DNA from: Bacteroidota bacterium
Lineage (GTDB): Bacteria > Bacteroidota > Bacteroidia > Chitinophagales > Chitinophagaceae
Length of the DNA stretch: 37,373 nucleotides
Direction: 5' to 3'
Assembly (NCBI GenBank): GCA_028876495.1
Contig: JAGWRO010000042.1
Location: 1-37,373 of the forward strand
In this document: piece after piece, positions 33,263 through 37,373 of the stretch
Layout: each line of letters starts with the position of its first letter
Numbering within the stretch: position 1 is the first letter of the stretch
Made by a program: the position numbers and the translations under genes
Notes under the pieces: model-generated
Database searches by the model: none
Told to the model about the DNA's origin: nothing
The model's input: only the letters and a program-made list of their open reading frames with translations

Positions 33263-35341
33263 TTATTCTTTTACAAATTTCAACGTTTTAGTTTGGTTGT
33301 TTGATTTTACCTGCAGAATATAAACTCCGGATTGGATGTAAATTGGAATAGAAATTATTCCATCCGGATTTTGAATTTCATTTTTATAAATCTCTTTCCC
33401 ATTTAAATCGTGGATTGAAAGCAGAGCCTGTTTATTGATTCCTGTCACACTTATTTTCAAATTATTCTTAACAGGATTTAATAATAATCGAACGCTGAAT
33501 TGATTTGAATTGTCAATTTTTAAAATAACAATCTTGCTTATAGAATAATTTCCATCAAAATCATTTGAAACCAACCTGTAATATAGAGTTTGATACCTGG
33601 AATTCATTACACCGATATCAAGGAAAGAATATTGGTTTAATTGATTCGAATTGCCTTTTGCAGAAACGCTTCCTATGTTGTTCCAATGCTGTGCATCATT
33701 ACTTGATTGCACCGTAAAATCTTTTGTATTCAATTCTTGTGCGGTGGTCCATTGCAACAATGCATCACTTTCTTTAGAAGAGACGGTGAAATCCACAAGT
33801 TTAACCGGTAATGGCGTAAAAGTTCCATCAACTACAAAAAGGTCGGTAACAGAAGAATCAGCAGGATTGTTATCTGTTGCCAAAAAAAATATTTTGCTGT
33901 TATTTACAAAATAAAGTGTCGGATCTGCATTGTGCTGGTTTGGAAAAATATCCTGGACCATCATAGTAATGGTTCCATCCGTTTTCCAAAGTTCATTCCC
34001 ATGAGTACCGTCATTTGCTGCAAAAAATAATCCTGAAGTGGTAAACAACCAACTCGGACTTGAAGAGATGCCATCATTTGCGCCCACATAAATATCTTTC
34101 AATAACTGGGTGGTTGTCCCATCAGACATCCACAATTCATTACCGTTGGCATCACTCGCTGAAAAGAAAAACTTTCCGTTATACAATGGATTTGAAGCAC
34201 CATTTAAAAAAATGAAAGGAACATTTCCTTCAGCATTTACGGGAAAATCTTTAAAACTTTTTGTTCCTACAGCTGTGCCATCAGATTGCCATAAACTAAA
34301 AAAAGTCGTGGCATCCGAATACGGAAAAATAAATTTATCAGCTAAATTTATAGCATCCACTAAAAGATAAGAACCCGTGCCGGAAACAGCACCTAAATCT
34401 TTTACGAAAGAAGTATGCGTTGTAGTTGCGTCCGTTCCGTCTGTACTCCACAATGCATCTCCCGAATGAACGCCATCATTTATCAAAAAATAAGCGTGGT
34501 TATTAAAAACATGAAACAAGTTAAAAACGTAATTGTTCACAAAACCGTAAGGCGACATTATATTGTCTTTTATCAACACGGTTCCGCCTGCTGTTCCATC
34601 TGTTCTCCAAATCTGCATCGTTAAAGCATCTGCTGAAGTAATTGTAAAAAGTAAATTACTATTGAATGGAGAAAAAGCGCGAGGGTTTGAAGAAGTAGCA
34701 CCTATGTTAATATCTTTCAGTAAGTTGGTGGTTACCCCTGTGCCTGCAGAAGCCCAAAGTTCATTACCATTTGCAGTAGTTTTTGCGTCAAATAAAACCA
34801 CCGTTCCATTTGATGCTATTGCGAAAGCCGTGGTATCTATTCCGCTGGTAGCACCGGTTACAATATCTTTTACTAAAGTTGTATTTCCAGCAGTACCATC
34901 CGTTTTCCATAATTCACATCCTTCCCCAGGGGTAACAGCAGCAAAATATACGTGGTTATTAAGCGCAATCATCGTAGTCGCCAGCGGCTGACTATTAGCA
35001 GTACCGGGATTAATATCTTTAATAAGTTTTGTACCATTTGTAGTGCCATCGGTAATAAATATTTCTTTACCACAATGAGGAGAAATGCCTTTAAAAATAA
35101 ATTTACCGTTCAACAAAAAACCATAACCGATATACTTAATCGTATCAGAAATTTGGATAGTACCTACTGCAGTTCCGTCCGAAATCCAAATGGAAGAATC
35201 AAGGGTTGATTCGAAAAGAGCAATGGTGTTTTTGAGTGCAATAATGGAAGTTAAACTTTTGTTGGCATTAATTTGTGTTACCTGTTCTTTCGAAAAGAAA
35301 GCCAACAAAAAGAAGACGAGTAATAACAGACTTTTCTTCAT
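33263..35341 (-). CDS. T9SS-secreted protein with ELWxxDGT repeats
   Basis: A secreted protein of about 692 residues. I chose the start at 35341 (MKKSLLLLVFFLLAFFSKEQ) because it gives a normal signal peptide; the frame extends to 35404. Residues 30-500 hold about nine or ten degenerate copies of the ELWxxDGT unit, such as ELWKTDGTAGNTTLVKDI, EIFITDGTTNGTKLIKDI, ELWMSDGTTTQLLKDI and SLWQSDGTAVGT, predicting a beta-propeller-like surface protein. A fibronectin-like strand region follows (about 520-620). The last 80 residues are a type A type IX sorting domain (NPVKNNLKISV, then GVYILQVKSNNQ and KTLKFVKE). It should be carried through the outer membrane by the Por system. Ligand unknown. Confidence 0.85.
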   Translation of the reverse strand: MKKSLLLLVFFLLAFFSKEQVTQINANKSLTSIIALKNTIALFESTLDSSIWISDGTAVGTIQISDTIKYIGYGFLLNGKFIFKGISPHCGKEIFITDGTTNGTKLIKDINPGTANSQPLATTMIALNNHVYFAAVTPGEGCELWKTDGTAGNTTLVKDIVTGATSGIDTTAFAIASNGTVVLFDAKTTANGNELWASAGTGVTTNLLKDINIGATSSNPRAFSPFNSNLLFTITSADALTMQIWRTDGTAGGTVLIKDNIMSPYGFVNNYVFNLFHVFNNHAYFLINDGVHSGDALWSTDGTDATTTHTSFVKDLGAVSGTGSYLLVDAINLADKFIFPYSDATTFFSLWQSDGTAVGTKSFKDFPVNAEGNVPFIFLNGASNPLYNGKFFFSASDANGNELWMSDGTTTQLLKDIYVGANDGISSSPSWLFTTSGLFFAANDGTHGNELWKTDGTITMMVQDIFPNQHNADPTLYFVNNSKIFFLATDNNPADSSVTDLFVVDGTFTPLPVKLVDFTVSSKESDALLQWTTAQELNTKDFTVQSSNDAQHWNNIGSVSAKGNSNQLNQYSFLDIGVMNSRYQTLYYRLVSNDFDGNYSISKIVILKIDNSNQFSVRLLLNPVKNNLKISVTGINKQALLSIHDLNGKEIYKNEIQNPDGIISIPIYIQSGVYILQVKSNNQTKTLKFVKE

Positions 35342-35734
35342 GATCCTGAATTTTAGAATTTTATAAAATAGAGTTAATACAAATGATCGTTTGGAAAACT
35401 TCATTTAATATTTAAAAAACTAAAAGGATAAAAAGGAGAAGAATGTAGCGTACCATTTAATTAACAACAAAATTTTAAGAGGTAAGGCTATTGGTTAATT
35501 AAATTGAAAGCACTTTGTACCATAAAATTAAGCCAATAAACAATATCCTTAAAACTATTTTTCAATAATAAATTCAAGGAGTAAAATTTTTGAATATCCT
35601 GCTTATAATGTTAACTTGTATACTCAAAATACAGGCTAAAATAAATAAGTTAATTCTCGTTAAAGGAATTATAATAACCTGACCAGGAGTTAACTTTTTT
35701 ATCGAATTTTCGTCTATAATTTAAAACCAAGATC
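35342..35734. other. AT-rich intergenic region
   Basis: About 390 bases between divergent genes. The first 63 bases could encode an N-terminal extension of the T9SS protein, which I consider untranslated. The remainder is AT-rich with no gene, tRNA or clear hairpin seen. Promoters of both neighbours must lie here. Confidence 0.4.
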
Positions 35735-37252
35735 ATGAAATATTTATACTACATATCAAGCCTTGTGATTGTGATAGCAATTTCTTCTTGCAGCAGTACA
35801 AGATATTACCAAAGTAATCCAAATGGATACTCGCAAAATTACGATCAGCAACAAACGATTACCTACCAGCAATTTTATAATGACCTGAGTCCTTATGGTG
35901 ATTGGATCAACTATGGAAACTATGGTTACGTGTGGGTTCCATTCCAGGCAAACTTCAGGCCTTACTATACCAATGGATATTGGGTTTACACCGATTATGG
36001 ATGGACATGGGTTTCTAATTATAACTGGGGCTGGGCACCATTTCACTATGGCAGGTGGATCAATGATATACGCTTTGGATGGATGTGGGTACCCGGCTAT
36101 GAATGGGCGCCTGCATGGGTTTCGTGGAGAGGCGGTGGAGATTATTATGGATGGGCTCCTTTAGCTCCGGGAATGAGTATAGATATGAATATTGGCTCTA
36201 TCCCTTACAATGACTGGACTTTTGTTCCACGCCATTATATCAACAGTCCGCGTATTAATAACTATTACGTAAACCAGTCGAGGAATAACATGATTATTAA
36301 TAACACCACCATTATTAATAATACCACCATTATTAACAATCAGAACAATGGAACAAGGCGCGCCAATTATAATCCGGGTCCTCCGGTAAGGGAAGTAGAA
36401 CAAACTACAGGAACAAGGATCAGAAAATACAACCTGGTAACTGTAAACAGGCCAGAAGCCACCCAGGTATCCAGTTCGTCTGTAAGGCTTTTTAGGCCGG
36501 CTGTAAACCAGCAACCTGCTTCTACCAATCCTCGTCCTGAAAAGGTTAAAACTCTTGATGAAATAAGAGCTACCCGTTCTGCTCCGGTAAGAGAATTTCC
36601 AAAAGAACAAACACCGCAGATTTTAAAGAACGAGCCTCCTGTTAACAGGCCTGGAGTAACGCCTGAAAGAAACAATGATAATAATACCACACCTGCAAGA
36701 ATTTTCCCCAAACCAAATGAAAATCCTCCTGCACAAAATAATCCTGTTACACCAAATCCTGTTAATCGAAATACAAATCCGGAAAATAATAAGCCGCAGG
36801 ATAATCAAATCAGGAATAATCCTCCTGTCAGGACTTTCCCAAACAATCCTGCGCCTCCAAAAGAGCCACAAAAGGATTTTAACAGGAATCCACCTGCATA
36901 TAATCAACCTGCAGAAAAACCAGTTGAAAACAGGAGACCTGTAAGAACATTTTCAAATAATCAGCCACAAAAGCCGGTAACATCCAATCCGTATAAACAA
37001 AATGAAGAGAAAATAAACAGCAAGCCGGTAAATTCTCCGCACCAAATACGACAAAATAATCAGCAACCATCAAGGCCAGCACCTCAAAACAACCAACAAA
37101 AAAACATCCCTGTAAGAGAACCTGTTAGAAGGTTTACCCCTCAACCTGTGTCTCCTTCAGGGCAGACAGAAAAACAACAAAAAACTGACAAGCAAGCGGA
37201 AAATGTGAGAACTTTTAATACACAGAAAAAATACTCAACAACCACCTTTTAA
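35735..37252 (+). CDS. DUF6600 lipoprotein with Pro/Asn-rich tail
   Basis: A 505-residue probable lipoprotein with a lipobox at AISSC (Cys19). Residues 45-165 form a DUF6600-type domain with recurrent Tyr/Trp motifs (YGDWINYGNYGYVWVPF, NGYWVYTDYGWTWVSNY, GWMWVPGYEWAPAWVSW). Residues 180-505 are low-complexity Asn/Pro/Gln-rich and carry six copies of a [V/A]RxF motif (VREF, ARIF, VRTF, VRTF, VRRF, VRTF). It is anchored to the outer or inner membrane, with the aromatic domain possibly binding peptidoglycan or polysaccharide; this is inference. A hairpin overlaps the stop codon. Confidence 0.7.
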   Translation: MKYLYYISSLVIVIAISSCSSTRYYQSNPNGYSQNYDQQQTITYQQFYNDLSPYGDWINYGNYGYVWVPFQANFRPYYTNGYWVYTDYGWTWVSNYNWGWAPFHYGRWINDIRFGWMWVPGYEWAPAWVSWRGGGDYYGWAPLAPGMSIDMNIGSIPYNDWTFVPRHYINSPRINNYYVNQSRNNMIINNTTIINNTTIINNQNNGTRRANYNPGPPVREVEQTTGTRIRKYNLVTVNRPEATQVSSSSVRLFRPAVNQQPASTNPRPEKVKTLDEIRATRSAPVREFPKEQTPQILKNEPPVNRPGVTPERNNDNNTTPARIFPKPNENPPAQNNPVTPNPVNRNTNPENNKPQDNQIRNNPPVRTFPNNPAPPKEPQKDFNRNPPAYNQPAEKPVENRRPVRTFSNNQPQKPVTSNPYKQNEEKINSKPVNSPHQIRQNNQQPSRPAPQNNQQKNIPVREPVRRFTPQPVSPSGQTEKQQKTDKQAENVRTFNTQKKYSTTTF

Positions 37253-37264
37253 AAAGGTGGGTTG
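37239..37264 (+). terminator. Hairpin overlapping the stop codon
   Basis: CAACCACCTTTT at 37239-37250 pairs with AAAAGGTGG, one bulged G, then TTG to 37264. The TAA stop at 37250-37252 lies at its centre. No T-run follows, so its activity as a terminator is uncertain. Confidence 0.4.
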
Positions 37265-37373
37265 AAAGCATCGGGCGTAGCCCTCTTTACGTGTCCAGGG
37301 GTGGCGAGAACAAATCGAAATTTCGAGTCTGGCTTTCTTCCTTTTTGTCCTCTCCTTCTTGATACCTTACGTA

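Noticed and set aside
34415-34991. Plus-strand frames inside the ELWxxDGT gene
   Set aside because: They are antisense shadows of a repeat-rich coding region with a clear signal peptide and sorting domain on the minus strand.
36161-36944. Several overlapping frames opposite or across the DUF6600 gene
   Set aside because: They arise from the repetitive Asn/Pro-rich coding sequence and have no independent support.

Overview
The window is AT-rich chromosomal DNA from a member of the Bacteroidota, most likely a Chitinophagaceae-like soil or water bacterium. The signs are a type IX secretion (Por) C-terminal domain on a secreted protein, a DUF6089 outer-membrane protein, a DUF6600 lipoprotein, the Bacteroidetes Nudix-type AraR regulator, Bacteroidetes-style promoters (TAnnTTTG -7 boxes) with weak ribosome binding sites, and a histone-H1-like KKAAP-repeat protein. 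The genus assignment is inference.

Positions 1-5544 look like the right-hand part of an integrated mobilizable element. It carries a decayed LuxR-type DNA-binding domain (178-414), an excisionase-like HTH protein, a TOPRIM primase-like protein with a degenerate zinc finger, a terminator-like hairpin, a MobC-like accessory protein overlapping a MobA-type relaxase, an unknown single-span membrane protein, and a Fic AMP-transferase as probable cargo. The element ends at a 22-bp copy of the 3' end of a tRNA-Ser gene (5523-5544), the expected scar of tRNA-targeted integration. The integrase and the intact tRNA should lie upstream of the window. A perfect 21-bp-stem terminator follows directly.

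Positions 5646-18210 hold a DUF6089 outer-membrane protein and then a complete L-arabinose locus. The minus-strand run is araB, araD, a GH27 glycosidase, araA, a sodium/sugar symporter, a small membrane protein and galM. The regulator araR is divergent from araB. A secreted GH51 arabinofuranosidase converges on araR. A 7-7-7 palindrome lies between araB and araR, and a site matching it at 17 of 21 positions lies upstream of the GH51 gene, so both transcription units are probably AraR targets. The logic is: arabinan side chains are cut by GH51 and possibly GH27, arabinose is imported by the symporter and equilibrated by the mutarotase, and AraA-AraB-AraD convert it to xylulose-5-phosphate.

Positions 18380-24630 are core housekeeping genes: murB, a TIP30-like oxidoreductase, priA, plsC, rplU, rpmA, and a 57-residue H1-like protein with its own candidate promoter and terminator.

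Positions 24811-37373 hold a 1258-residue NtrY-like sensor kinase overlapping mazG, several envelope proteins without clear function, a class-A beta-lactamase-like serine hydrolase, a type IX-secreted ELWxxDGT-repeat protein, and a DUF6600 lipoprotein with a long Pro/Asn-rich tail. No CRISPR array, rRNA gene, complete tRNA or complete IS element was seen.
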